Assembly: GCA_902805475.1 (NCBI GenBank)
Contig: CADCSX010000006.1
Coordinates: 2,356,001-2,420,000 of the forward strand
DNA length: 64,000 nucleotides
Source: Entonaema liquescens
Lineage: Eukaryota; Ascomycota; Sordariomycetes; Xylariales; Xylariaceae
Reading direction: 5' to 3'
Both the position numbers and the translations under genes were made by a program. The notes under the pieces were generated by a model. It did no database searches. It saw only the letters and a list, made by a program, of their open reading frames with translations, and was not told the origin of the DNA. This document shows positions 35,505 to 47,074 of this stretch, piece after piece; position 1 is the stretch's first letter; each line of letters starts with the position of its first letter.

Positions 35505-37290
35505 ATGGCCAAGTCGTAAGTTAATCATACCAATTGTCATACTACTAAACATCCTATATATTAACTGTGCTCAGAAAGCCTAGTCTGGCAGCCTCAACGA
35601 AAGCAATCGACCCCACCCTTCATGCTCTATTCGCGAGCAGTGTATGTCCCTCTACTCACACCACATACTGACTGGTATAGTTTTCAGGCTGATTCATTTT
35701 CTAGGCCGGGCCCGTCCAAGCCCCCTCGAAAACTCGGTACTCGGAGTTACTTCCACGTAAAGAGAAGAAACCTTTACAAGCATCAGATGATGTAGGGTCA
35801 GATTCAGAAGATGGATTGACCGACGATGATGCAAATGGAGAAGTTGATGATGAAATATTAAGCGAAATAGATGACGATCTTGAAGATATTGCTTCAGATG
35901 AAGAAGTAGCGTCTGACAACTCGGAATCCGCAGAGGAGTCACCAGCGCCGCAAAAGAAGGATCGCAAGAGGAAGCGCAAAGATGAGCATGATGATCTAGA
36001 GGATAAATATATGCGGAAAGTGGCCGAAGATGAGGAAAAGGAGGCACGGTCTGACAAACGCCGCAAGGGGAAGCCGGCCAGGCGGTAAATGGCATACCAA
36101 CCGAAACAGCGGAAAATTCAGATGAGGATGAAGTCCCTCTAGTTCACGAGTCCCTCGCGAAGACGGACGATCATCCAGATGTCGAACTAGACAAGGCAAA
36201 TCGCACTCTTTTCCTTGGGAACGTTTCAGTCGAAGCTATTTCTTCGTCTAAAGCTAAAAAGCTTCTAATATCTCATCTTTCATCACCACTTTCGGAACTT
36301 GACTCGACCAGTGGGCCGCACAAAGTCGAGTCTCTACGTTTCCGTTCAACTGCATATTCCACTGGCGCGATGCCAAAACGTGCCGCGTTCATTACCAAGT
36401 CCGTTATGTCGGCTACGACGAAATCTACCAACGCATACGTCGTCTACTCAACACCACTTGCTGCACGTACGGCTCTCAAAGAGCTCAATGGTTCGGTTAT
36501 TCTCGAGCGCCACCTCCGAGTGGATAGTGTAGCGCATCCTAACGCGATAGACAACCGGAGATGTGTTTTTGTGGGAAACCTTGGTTTTGTGGATGATGAA
36601 ATAGTTATTAATACCACCGCTGAAGGGGAGACGACAACTAAAAAACGGACAAAGGTTCCAGCAGATTTCGAAGAAGGACTATGGCGAACCTTTGGTCAAC
36701 ACGCCGGTAAAGTAGAGAGCGTCCGCATTCCCAGGGACCCCAAAACCCGGGTAGGCAAAGGCTTTGCATACGTGCAATTTTACGATGCCAATGATGTTGA
36801 ATCAGCTCTGTTATTAGACGGCAAGAAATTTCCTCCTATGTTACCACGGGTGTTACGTGTATCTCGTGCCAAAGACCCGCGCAAGACAGCCCTTGCTATG
36901 GAGCGGACTATGAAGGCTAAGCTCGAGGCCTCACATGAACAGGATAAAAAGTTGAAGAGCACTAAGCATAAGCCAAAGGTAACCCCTGAGCAACAATCAC
37001 AAGCAGGCAGAGCAGGAAGACTCTTCGGAAAAGCCGGGGCGGCAAGGCAACGTCGTGGCTTCAAAGGCGAAGGAAGACCGCGCAAAGATAAAAAGGAACC
37101 AGCGACCATCGAAGGCTTCAAAACCCCTGAGCAAATCATCTTTGAAGGCCGCAGAGCTAGTGAAAAGGATGGCAGACCTGCAGACCTAAAATTCGGCAAG
37201 GCTAAAGGAAAGAAAGGCGTAGTTAAGACAAAGGCGAAGAGTCGAGGAGCCAAGAGAGCCGCCGAATGGAGGAAGAAGGGGACAAAGTAG
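35505..37290 (+). CDS. NOP12: Nop12, nucleolar RNA-binding protein of 60S biogenesis (one frameshift)
   Basis: Exons 35505-35515, 35575-35641 and 35705-37290; 554 residues with one base restored. The first coding exon is 11 bases (M-A-K-S). The protein starts KPSLAASTKAID, LFASSAGPV, has an acidic region (about 60-130), a basic segment KKDRKRKRKDEHDD, then RRM1 (RTLFLGNVSVEAIS..., NAYVVYSTPLAAR) and RRM2 (RCVFVGNLGFVDDE, GKGFAYVQFYDANDVE) and a Lys/Arg-rich tail. Nop12 acts in pre-25S rRNA processing. The frame slips at G4 36067-36070: one frame ends KRRKG and soon stops, the other continues EAGQAVNGIPTETAENSDED without stop into RRM1. One missing G explains it. Confidence 0.9.
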
Positions 37291-38486
37291 AAAACTTGTT
37301 TATCAACTATTAAAACATATCGATGCTTTGGAGTTGTTATGCTGTCTTCGATACCCAGGATCTACTAGGTAATAGAATTATTTCTAACATGCTGGATTCC
37401 AATTGCCTAGTGCTTGTCATGACAAAATAGATACCTACCTAACCTAATACGATATCTGATAAATACTGACTGTAATTATATTGAAGTCTACTAATTATTC
37501 AAAAGAAAAATATGAAATCAAACTAAGATACGCTAATGCATGTTTGGCTCGGTTTAGCTAGACTTTTAAGCAGGTAAGTCCTTGTTATATATGGCAAATA
37601 CCTCGGTACCTTTTAAGCTGCTTTGTTCCCACAGAAGCGGTGAAGCTTGATAAGATCACGATTTGCATTTTGCATGTATTATACTGGATACGTACTCGAG
37701 CTACCTGTCCCTACATGCATCTACTGCAATTACGATACGTGCAACTGTCAATGTTTTTTTTTTTTTTTTTTTTATAAATATATCGGCTAATCGCTTCTTC
37801 AGTGTAGTACATTAGGTTACGTTAGGTACATAGGTACCATAATATATGGATGGAGTACCTAGGTAGGTAGATATATGTACTTAGTAGTATAGAGCGCGCA
37901 TACCAAATACGCGGATGCGTCTAATATGTGATACCTAGGTTCCCAACCATACTCAAATATAGGTACCTAACGTAGAAACCTAAACTTCTGTCACCCTATC
38001 AAATGACTGTTACCTCCGCCAGCAAGGGAGATCGTTACACAGTTGTACAGGTCTACGTGTACGTAGCTGCGTACCTTAGATAAGTACATAGGTTAGGTAA
38101 GTACCTACCTAGGTAAGGTATTGATATAGCTTAGCTTCAATGCTACTTAGGTAGGTGTTATCGCGTAATAGAGGTAGACAACAGTCCAGTAACGGTCAAA
38201 GTTGGCAACCCCCTCCACGGCGATAGCTCATTGGGTTACCCCTGAAACCTGCCCCTCATGCTCAATTGACTTGTTACAAGCTGTGGGGAAGCAATTGAAT
38301 TATTCGTCCTATTCGTTCTCCACACAAAAACCTACAACCGTCTTTAGCCCACACCTCCTTTTTCATCCTCTTTCAATTACCTACAAGCGCTGTGCGCATT
38401 TGGCCTACCTATTTTCTTCCTCCAGTTCAGACTACAGTCTCAGTCGCGGTATTCAAATCACCCGATTATAATACTACGATCTCATC
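37291..38486. other. Intergenic, promoter of alpha-tubulin
   Basis: No gene seen. Holds a T19 run at 37,755-37,773, perfect TACCTAGGTA palindromes at 37,856 and 38,106 with near copies between, and a pyrimidine-rich stretch from about 38,320 to 38,470 typical of strong fungal promoters. Confidence 0.55.
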
Positions 38487-40276
38487 ATGAAGGGCGAAGT
38501 AAGTTACTAAAAAAGAGCTCTTTAAGAGCTAAAATCCTAAAAGAGAGCTACCAGCTCAATTTCTAGTCACCGCCTTTAAACCCATTCCCCTGCTATAAAC
38601 TGAAGTTTACTTCTATATTCCAATGGCTCTGTGGGATGCTCTAGGCAAAATATTATTTTGATACATACACTCACCTACTCAAAAATGACTGACTGACTGA
38701 CACCTTACTGTACTCAGATCCTCCACCTTCACTTGGGCCAGGCTGGTACCCAGCTCGGTAACAGCGCTTGGGAGCTGTAAGTAAACCACACCGCTCTCGC
38801 CTGTCAAGGCTTTAAGCTCCGAGGCGTAAAGTTTCTATAGCTCACAACTGCATGCAGGTATCTCCTGGAGCATGGTCTCGGAGCCGATGGTCGTCCGGAC
38901 CCTAATGCTTCCAAGGATGTTATGGAGGGCGGTTCCTACGAGACATTCTTTACCGAAACTAGCAGTGGCAAATATGTACCCCGTTCCATCTTCGTCGACT
39001 TGGACCCCTCTCCCATTGACGAGATCCGTACCGGCAACTATCGTCAGCTCTTCCACCCCGAACTTCTGATCAGTGGAAAGGAAGATGCTGCCAACAACTA
39101 CGCCCGAGGTCACTACACCATTGGCAAGGAGATGATAGATAACTGCCTTGACCGAATCCGCCGTGTCACAGGTAAGAGATTCGCATCCCGATAGCTCGAG
39201 GTTATTTCGTATTCATCTTAACCAACATCTTGGACAGACAACTGCAACTCGCTTCAAGGTTTCTTAATCTTCCACTCGTTCGGTGGTGGTACTGGTTCCG
39301 GTTTTGGTGCTCTTCTCCTTGAGCGCCTTTCCACTGAATACGGCAAGAAGTGCAAGCTCGAGTTCGCCGTCTACCCGGCCCCTCGTGTGTCAACCGCTGT
39401 TGTCGAGCCTTACAATGCTGTTCTGTCTACCCACAGCACGATCGAAAACTCTGACTGCACGTTCTTGGTTGACAACGAAGCTGTTTACGACATTTGCAGA
39501 CGTAACCTTGACATTCCTCGTCCTAACTCTGAGCACCTGAACCGTCTGATTGCTCAGGTCGTCAGCTCTATCACTTCGTCCCTACGATTCGATGGTGCCC
39601 TGAACGTTGATCTGAACGAGTTCCAGACCAACCTGGTCCCGTACCCGCGTATCCACTACCCTCTGATCAGTTACGCGCCTGTCATCTCTGCCGCCAAGAG
39701 TGCCCACGAGAGCTTCAAGGTCCACGATCTTACCTTCCAATGTAAGTTTTATTAGCTGTCATAATAGCCTTCAGTCAACTAACCTAGCTCTTAGGTTTCG
39801 AGCCGAACAACCAGATGGTTGTCTGTGACCCCCGAAACGGCAAGTACATGGCTGTTGCCCTACTCTACCGTGGTGATGTTGTTCCTCGTGACTGCAACGC
39901 TGCTATCGCAGCCCTGAAGGCGAAGGCTTCTTTCAACCTTGTTGAATGGTGCCCGACTGGTTTCAAGTTGGGTATCAACTACCAGAAGCCTATGGCTGTC
40001 CCTACCGCATCGCCATCTGACGGTGGTCTCGCGTCTGTCGACCGTTCCGTGTCTATGTTGTCCAACACGACCGCCATCGCCGAAGCCTGGTCTCGTCTAG
40101 ACTACAAGTTCGATCTCATGTACAGCAAGCGTGCCTTCGTACACTGGTATGTGGGTGAGGGTATGGAGGAAGGCGAGTTCTCCGAGGCTCGTGAGGATCT
40201 GGCAGCTCTGGAGAAGGATTATGAGGAGGTTGCGGCTGATAGCTTCGAGCCGGACGAGACCGAGGCTGAGTACTAA
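38487..40276 (+). CDS. Alpha-tubulin
   Basis: Exons 38487-38498, 38718-38776, 38858-39171, 39238-39741 and 39795-40276 join to 456 residues with matching phases. Alpha-type features: GTP-binding loop GGGTGSGFGALL, the eight-residue-insert side of the S9-S10 loop typical of alpha, GALNVDLNEFQTNLVPYPR, WCPTGFKLGI, and the C-terminal EAEY with a terminal Tyr that can be removed and re-added. The start MKGEILHLHLGQAGTQLGN differs from the common MREVISxxxGQAG and matches the second fungal alpha-tubulin type (tubB of Aspergillus nidulans). It forms the microtubule heterodimer with beta-tubulin. The first coding exon is 12 bases. Alpha is certain; the paralogue type is likely. Confidence 0.95.
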
Positions 40277-41007
40277 GATTTCTGCATTGAGCGTATAATA
40301 CCCCTAGGTTCGCTTTCCATCAGTTCCTGCTGTCGAACACTCGTGTCCTTAATCTTGTTTCTTCGACGTTCGAGTGGGCAAAAGGCTTCTGTTTTTGTTG
40401 GAGTCGCGAATAGAGCAGGGGATGATGTATGTGTGGATATCCTGGTATTTCTTGGAAGAGGGTGACCTCGCAAGGTTAAGGATGCCCAGTAGGTAGTGGA
40501 TGGACAAGAGTACCCCGTTTTCTTCTTATATTTCACCCCAGTTGCCTAGCCCTCAGTACAAATGCAACGCTGCACAAATTGCGCTATGTCGAGTAGGTTG
40601 ATGAATGCGATTCATGATTCCCAGGAGGCAGTACGTACAAGCTGTGCATTCCTACGTGATTTAAGCCATGAAGAATGAATTATTATATTTATAAGGCCCT
40701 TTGAAAGGCATTAGTAATTCACATTACCCTAGTGCTAATGCCCTCCAGATTTGTGGTATCTCAGTGTACAACGGGGACCTAGCAGTCCATCCAGTTCCCC
40801 CATTAACCCAGACGCTTGATCAGCGTCACCAAAAACTCGATTATTAATATCATAATGGCTTTACCGTATAGCCCCCCGTCAAACACCCTATCATGAAATA
40901 TGAAAAACGAAAAAAAAGCATCGCATAGGAAGGGTGTTGCTACTTCATTTAAGTCTTCAGCTAGGATAACACTTCGAGCTTCACCAACCCAAGGAAGTGG
41001 GTTTACA
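40277..41007. other. Convergent intergenic gap
   Basis: 3' flanks of alpha-tubulin and the F-box gene. A frame of 87 codons antisense at 40273-40536 is not believable. Confidence 0.5.
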
Positions 41008-42670
41008 TTATACTGATATAGATGACTCCGACTCATGGTCTCGCAATTGCTTCAGCAGCGTCATGCCCGTGCAGGCGCTATCAGCAAAGCTATTAAGCGC
41101 ATTAAGCGTAAATTGGTTGCAGTTAGGAAACAAGCCGTCGATAGATCGCTGCCAGGCTGACGTCGGGCTGTACCGCGTCGCCATGTACTGCTTCACGTTC
41201 CAGTCCTCGCCGCGGAGCCCGCCAGCTGGTCGTTCTCGATCAGCCATGGCCCAGGGCTCCTGCGATTCCTCTTCAGGGAAGTAAGCTATTGGAGACCCAT
41301 CTGGCATGGCCGGTTGTTTGATCCCCATAGCTACTTCTACGAACCGCTGCTCAATGCATCGTCCCAAGCCGCAGGGATCCACGGTGTCGTATTCTGCGCT
41401 GTTGAGCGGGTTCTCGCTCATGACGTACTGGTCGTATCCTAGGTTGGCGACGCGGCAGACGCGAAGCTGGGCGTTGATTTGACGTAAGTACGTTGCTACC
41501 CATTTGTGGTTAGGTGGTGGTCGAACATTGGGTAAACCAATCCAGAGTGTGTTGTTTGTGTCCTGGGGGGTCTCGGCGTTATAGATAGTCTTGAGGTAAA
41601 CGCCGTCTAGGAAAAGCTCTTTTAGAGAGTCGCCAAAGCACTTGAGGACAGATAGAAGCCCGCAGCCCATCACTTCGACCTGCCATAATTCCAAATGTGT
41701 AAGATTCGGCAAGACTGATTTGGGCGGCTTGTGGATCGTGGGTATGGATTTGAACTGCCAATCCTCAACCGTCGAGTCTCGCTGCGATGAGGTCTTAATG
41801 TCCCAGTAGTGCCTTTCGTTTACATCCAGATCGGCTAGACATAAGCTTTCCAGCTTCTCTGCTTTCCCTATCATCTCCCATAAGCGGTTACGGAAGTTAA
41901 TGGTATGGTCCCGTTCCTCCTCGTTTCGTCGCACGGATAAGAATAAATGTTGAAGGTCTCTAAAGGCGCCGATGATGTTCTTCACATCCTGGGGATTTCG
42001 CCAAAGACTCGCTATAGATCTATCGGTTAAATTCTCCAGAACCAAAGTCTTGAGGGTTTCGGATTCTTCCGGACGCTGTGCTAGAGCCTCGAAGGTATTC
42101 CCTAGTAACATAGTGGTTGCGCTATACGGACCCGTAGACACCAATTGGAAGGGTAGGTTTAGCTTTACTGCAGTTACGTTCGGCGCGTGTTCGAGAAGAA
42201 GACCTAGTTGGCGACGGTAGTCGATCTCGGTGAAAGAGTACTCGTTCATGCAGTAGGTGTCTCGGAGACGAGAGACGAAGGAGTCCATCGCGGGGATCTG
42301 AGCAAACATATTACTCAGAAATCCTACTTCACCTACGACGGCAGGAGTGAATTAGCCAATGCAGTTAAACAACAGCAAGTTTATATAGTAGCGTACTATC
42401 GTCTCTCACAACCATCATGTCGAGGTACAGCGCCTGACAGAGGGGTCCTATTCGGCGCAACGCATTGTAATCGGGGGGTTTTAGCTTCTTCTCAATTCGA
42501 TCCAGGCGTGTGAAGTCCAATTGAAGTGTCCGGAGAGCAAAGGGTTTCAGGACTTCGTCGAAAAGCTTGCAAGTTTTGCGCAGATTGAGAAGACTGTTCT
42601 TGCAGCCATAGAGCGCTACGACGGTAAATTCGAGGATATGAAGTAGGATCTCTGGCGGAAGCTTATCCAT
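41008..42670 (-). CDS. F-box protein, fungal-specific
   Basis: Minus-strand exons 42670-42397 and 42332-41008 join (A plus GT gives Ser) to 532 residues. The first 45 residues are an F-box: MDKLPPEILLHILEF, then LLNLRKTCKLFDEVLKPFA. This binds Skp1 in SCF ubiquitin ligases. The remainder has repeated Leu-rich strands (LKTLVLENL, LQHLFLSV, LESLCLADL, LTHLELWQVEV, LKELFLDGVYL) spaced roughly like an irregular LRR array, the likely substrate-binding part. No close named homologue recognised; the target is unknown. Such genes expand rapidly in filamentous fungi. Confidence 0.8.
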
Positions 42671-43662
42671 TGTTAAATAGATTCGGTGGGTTTTCTTTTT
42701 AATCGTATTTGGGATTTGTAACGTGCGCCCTCGTCTATGCCTAGTCGTCGGTCATATATTAAGTGATTAGTTGTAGTTGAAGTTGTAGTTGTAGTTGTAG
42801 TTGTAGTTGCGAATTTCGCAATTGAAGTCGTAGCCGTTGCAATTATTTAGATTACCTTAGGTAGGTTAGGTATGTACCTTCCAAGGTGCTCCCTGAAGGT
42901 TCGGCAGGTATGAGCTACTAACCAAGGGCCCCTGTATTGTATAGATCAAACCCAAGCTTGTGCAGCTGCGATGAGCTTATCTTATCTTATCCAATCCAAT
43001 CCAATCCTCTCTCCTTTAAACATGCCCCCTTTCATTCTTGTCGGAAATCGTGCATTATACAATTACGTAGGAACCGGGTAATACTACGACATCTGACCTA
43101 GAGTTTGAACTCACCTTACTCAGAGCATTGCAGCAACAAGGTCAACGTCCATTCCTATTGAGAAACTTTCACCTTTTGAGCGACAACCTCCGTGATAGTC
43201 TGATAGAACCGCATTGCGCTTATTAAGACCATGCGAGAGATCGAGTGACTGGCAACGTTCATTGGCAACCTCGTTCGCGAACTTCATCACATTATCTCGT
43301 GAAGAAAGCAAATGCCGTACTAGATTTACCAGTGATGAGAACGCCTTTCGATTTGTAACCTGTCATAATAATAGGAAATAACTAGGTACCTAATATATCT
43401 ATGGATCTGATAAGAAGTGGGAAACGTTCGATGCTACTAATACTTATAAGCCGCTATCGTCGCTCGTTGACTAGCCCGCGCCCAGATTCCGTTACTCCGC
43501 ACTATGTCTATAAGATACCATTTACCTCCTTGATAACGTTACCGGAACTCTTCAAAAGCATCATACCTACCCTATTTATGTAGCCCTACTTATACAAGTT
43601 CGCTTAATCTTTATTAAACAGTATAGTATTCACCCTGTTTTATACACCTAACCGCTTCCGCT
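42671..43662. other. Divergent intergenic region of F-box and DUF1989 genes
   Basis: Contains the hexamer repeat at 42768-42810 and CTTATCTTATCC/AATCC repeats near 42,975. A minus-strand frame of 63 codons (43311-43120) has coding-like composition but no family likeness and no start context; it could be a gene fragment. Confidence 0.45.
42768..42810. repeat. GTTGTA hexamer microsatellite
   Basis: About six near-perfect units of GTTGTA with one GTTGAA variant, in the promoter region of the F-box gene. Confidence 0.85.
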
Positions 43663-44715
43663 ATGTCTTTAAGCAAGGAAGAAGCCGAGGCCCGTCTTAG
43701 AGCCCGGAAGCCGATCCCGAAGCCGAAACCGGCGTATCTACCCGTAACGGGATCACCTTTAACAGTTAATAAAGACCTATATAGCACAATTGCGACAGCA
43801 CCACGTGTTTTGGTTGAAGAGTTCGTACTCCCTATCAGGTCGGGGAGGGCTTGGAAAGCACCCGCTGGGTCAATTATACGGATCAGCACGCCCGAGGGTC
43901 CGCAGGTTGGTATGTATATTCGATATGGGGAGTAAACCCCTTACTCATAATTGGAAAAGACAGGCTAATAATTGGAATGGCGTGGAGGGATTTGAATATC
44001 TGGAATGCTCATAATCCCCGGGAGAGATTCTGGGCAGCCCGTACGAAGCAACTCTACTCATCTCATGTCTCGACGTACGACAGACTATGGTCGTGTCTGC
44101 CTTATATGCGGCCTCTTGTAACAATTATAGGTGATAGTCTCTCGTGGTACGGCGTCGACGAGCATGGTGGCCGCGTTCACGACTTGTTGGGCACGAGGTG
44201 CGATGGATATATCTCGAGTGTGTTGTCGGGTGAGGAATATGACTTCCACTGCCACTCCAATCTCACTCGAGCCGTGCTTCCTTTTGGACTAAATGAGAGC
44301 GACGTGCACGATGTTATCAACATATTCCAAGTAACGGGCCTGGACGAGCAAGGCCGTTACTTTATGAACCCGTGCCCTGCTCAAAAGGGGATTACATCGA
44401 GTTCTTAGCCGAGCAGGATATATTAATGGCTCTAAGTACATCTTGCTCTTCCCTATCACAGAGTATTTACTTTTTTACTAACAATAAACAGGCACATGCC
44501 CGGGGGGGGACCTATCGTTATGGGGTTTCGGTACCGACAGCGAGAAGGAGATGATTAAATGCTGCCGGCCACTGAAAGTCCAAGTGTTTACGCTTAAAGA
44601 TCCAGATTTACTGCAGAGAGGCGGATGGAAACCTGCTGAACCAGCACCGTACAGGGGAATGCATGGCTTGGCCGTTCCCGTGGGAGAACATGACGCTGCT
44701 ATTGCTAAATCATAA
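43663..44715 (+). CDS. DUF1989 / urea carboxylase-associated family protein (two frameshifts)
   Basis: Exons 43663-43909, 43988-44435 and 44492-44715; about 306 residues after two bases are restored. The core is the DUF1989 pattern: PEGPQVGDLNIWNAHNPRE in two parts across intron 1, RFWAARTKQL, THVSTYDRLWS-like, LLGTRCD, EYDFHCHSNLTRAVLPFGL, HDVINIFQVTGL, and STCPGGDL. The family's His and Cys residues are conserved, suggesting metal binding. Related bacterial genes sit beside urea carboxylase; the fungal role is not known. Frame slips: at the intron 1 acceptor, where G3 at 43987-43989 is one short of giving G-D-L-N-I-W (an alternative acceptor after 43957 would also keep the frame), and at G4 44387-44390 (AQKG to DYIEFLAEQD). 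A G8 run at 44502-44509 is in frame. Confidence 0.85.
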
Positions 44716-44832
44716 AAAGTATATTCTAACCCCCGAAGCATTAATGCAAGATATATATAGTAATGCATATCCCGAACTCAAATACTCACCAGAACCTCGT
44801 GTTCGTAATATGATGCCGCCAGATCCCAGAGC

Positions 44833-46132
44833 CTAGGCCTTCTCTTCTGCCCCGTTATTCACTATAACATTGTTCTTAGACTTGGAGTATGTCACTATGT
44901 TTTTGGTAGCAATGTCTTGGATGCGGCTACACAAAGCAACAGGATCGCGCTGTTCCTCAAGGGCTAATAGGTAAGCGGCTAGCCCGGCGACATGCGGTGA
45001 TGCCTGCGAAGTGCCCGATAGGACAGCCGTGCTACCGTTGTTGTACGTGCTAAGGATGTCGTCTCCCGGCGCAAACACGTCGATTACATCGCCCCAGTTA
45101 GAGAACGATGCTCGGTCGTCGTCAGGCTCGGTCGCGCCGACTGTGCAAACGCTGGGTTCGTTGGCGGGAGAGAAGTTCGAGGCATTCATATTGCTGTTCC
45201 CGGCTGCGACGGCCATAAATAGACCTGCTTTAATTGCTGCCGACGAAGCTGCGTTAAGGGGGGCTTCCGGGTTTATGTTCAATGCGCCTAATGAGATGTT
45301 GGCGACTGATTTTTTTACCCCTACCATATCTTGTTAGTCGGTGACATTCTGTAAAGGAATAGAGATTAGATAGGAGAGTAACTTACTCCCTTTCGACGTA
45401 GCATCCTTTACAGCCCATTCTAAACCTGCTACTACCTGGCTGACCTCACCAGATCCGTCTGGGCCAAGGACTTTTACGGCAATCAAATTCGTCTTCTTGG
45501 CGACACCATACGTTTTAGAACCAGTTATGCCAGCAACGTGAGTGCCGTGCCCGTTCTCATCGGTGTTGTTGGTGTTGTCCTTCACAAAGTTGGCACCAAA
45601 CGAAGCGCGTCCGCCGAACTCGGGGTGGTCGACGAAGATACCCGTGTCAAGAATATACGCGTACGTGCCCTCCCCAGCAGACTCATCATATGTGTATTTG
45701 GAGCCGCCAGGCGCACGGGTAGAGATCCGGGTGAGGCCCCATGGTGCCGAGTCTTGCGATGTCACGGCTGCAATGCTGATTTTTGTGTCAGGGGCAATGT
45801 ATGCGACCTGAGAGATTGATTAGACAATCAAGTGCCGTAGTTTCCATTAGGAAAAAAAAACAGTAGTGAGCTCACCTCGTTTAAGCCTGCAACTGAGTTG
45901 ATCACATCATCTGAAGCCGAGAATGAATACCCCTGAAAATCCCTATATCGTAGCTATGCTCGGGAGCTGTTCCACCTAAGATACTCGTAAATGTGCTGAA
46001 GAGCTGACCGGTCGTATTGGCCGGCTTTAGAACAGCAATCCATTTACCCGGGATTGTTTCACCGCCGACATCTATGATAGGGGCAGCGAGGACAGTAAGA
46101 GGAGTTACTAGAAGAGCGCCGAGGAATCTCAT
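44833..46132 (-). CDS. Secreted subtilisin-like serine protease, proteinase K type (one frameshift)
   Basis: Minus-strand exons 46132-45876, 45807-45387 and 45320-44833; 388 residues with one base restored. Signal peptide 1-16, then an inhibitor I9 propeptide (GKWIAVLKP...). The S8 catalytic triad is Asp140 in YILDTGI, His173 in ENGHGTHVAG and Ser331 in SGTSQASPHVAG; Asn268 in AAGNS is the oxyanion residue. The serine motif has Gln where most family members have Met. The frame slips in the propeptide at C3 45941-45943: SYDIG continues DFQGYSFSASDDVINS in the other frame. Intron 2 ends at ATATGGTAG, 14 bases after a GACTAAC branch site, giving SKGRVKKSVANISLG. Extracellular protein breakdown for nutrition or host/substrate attack is inferred. 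Convergent with DUF1989, 117 bases apart. Confidence 0.92.
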
Positions 46133-47074
46133 CGTAAAGCACCTGATTGTTGCCTAGCTTTGTATATATAGTAGTGATTGTTATTTTTTTTCTCTAGAAA
46201 AAGATATATATGAAAGGAAACGATGTGAGATCTACGACGATGAAAATCTTCAGGAGAGCCATCTAGGTACTGTTATATCCGGGTAATAGAGGCGGGCGCA
46301 TGGCTCAACTTTAAACCTTTAAGCTTTTATAATTATGGGTTTATAACAAGGAAGCGCAAATAATACGAGCGCTTAGCGATGCGGAACGGAATAGTTCGGC
46401 AATATAAGGCTGGCATGACGTGATAGCTCTGGCTCCTATGATGAATATGTTTCCCGGTCATTCCAAACGGTTACTATTAATGATCGCTTCTAATGTAGCT
46501 ATCGGTTGAGTAATTGAAGACTAATCCTAGGCTCTACAAATTCATTACTACTATAAAAGAGAAGTATAGAGGAAGAACAATGACTCTACTTGGAATTATT
46601 TTCTTGTTTAGTTGCCATGAAATACAATACGTTCATGAATCAACGCAATTTTTTTTATAGAAAACAATCCGTAAAGGATAATATTTAATTTTAGGCATCA
46701 TACTTTGAAGCCCGATAAAGACTGTTTAAAACGCACTATTGGTCATGATTTATTCATAAAACTGAACCTATCACGGTAGTCTATACTAACGATGAAGTCC
46801 TGTATAAGGCTATAGAGTTGGGCACTTTAGGAGAGTAAATGAGTGTCCTAGGTATATCTGTTGACCACGTATTCCAGTCCTTATAGCTAACTCATATGCT
46901 CATGGTAGGCTTAGTATTCTTTCGTGTACGGTGTTTGACTTTCAAAATCTTTGAAACCCCGGGCGGTTAGCAATCACAGCACAATCTCGATCTGTCCGGT
47001 CGCCGAGATGGAGTGGCAGACTCCATAGCGCTTTGCTCGCAAACTGGGTAAACAAGGTGTTAGCGGATATGGCT
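46133..47074. other. Intergenic, AT-leaning
   Basis: Promoter of the subtilase and 3' flank of the terpene synthase. No coding signal; AT-rich but not RIP-saturated. Confidence 0.5.

Noticed and set aside
43120..43311. 63-codon minus-strand frame between the F-box and DUF1989 genes
   Set aside because: Coding-like look but no family likeness and no joinable exon; not enough for a gene call.
46133..47074. Second RIP block
   Set aside because: AT-leaning, but CpA and TpG are still common, so no RIP saturation.
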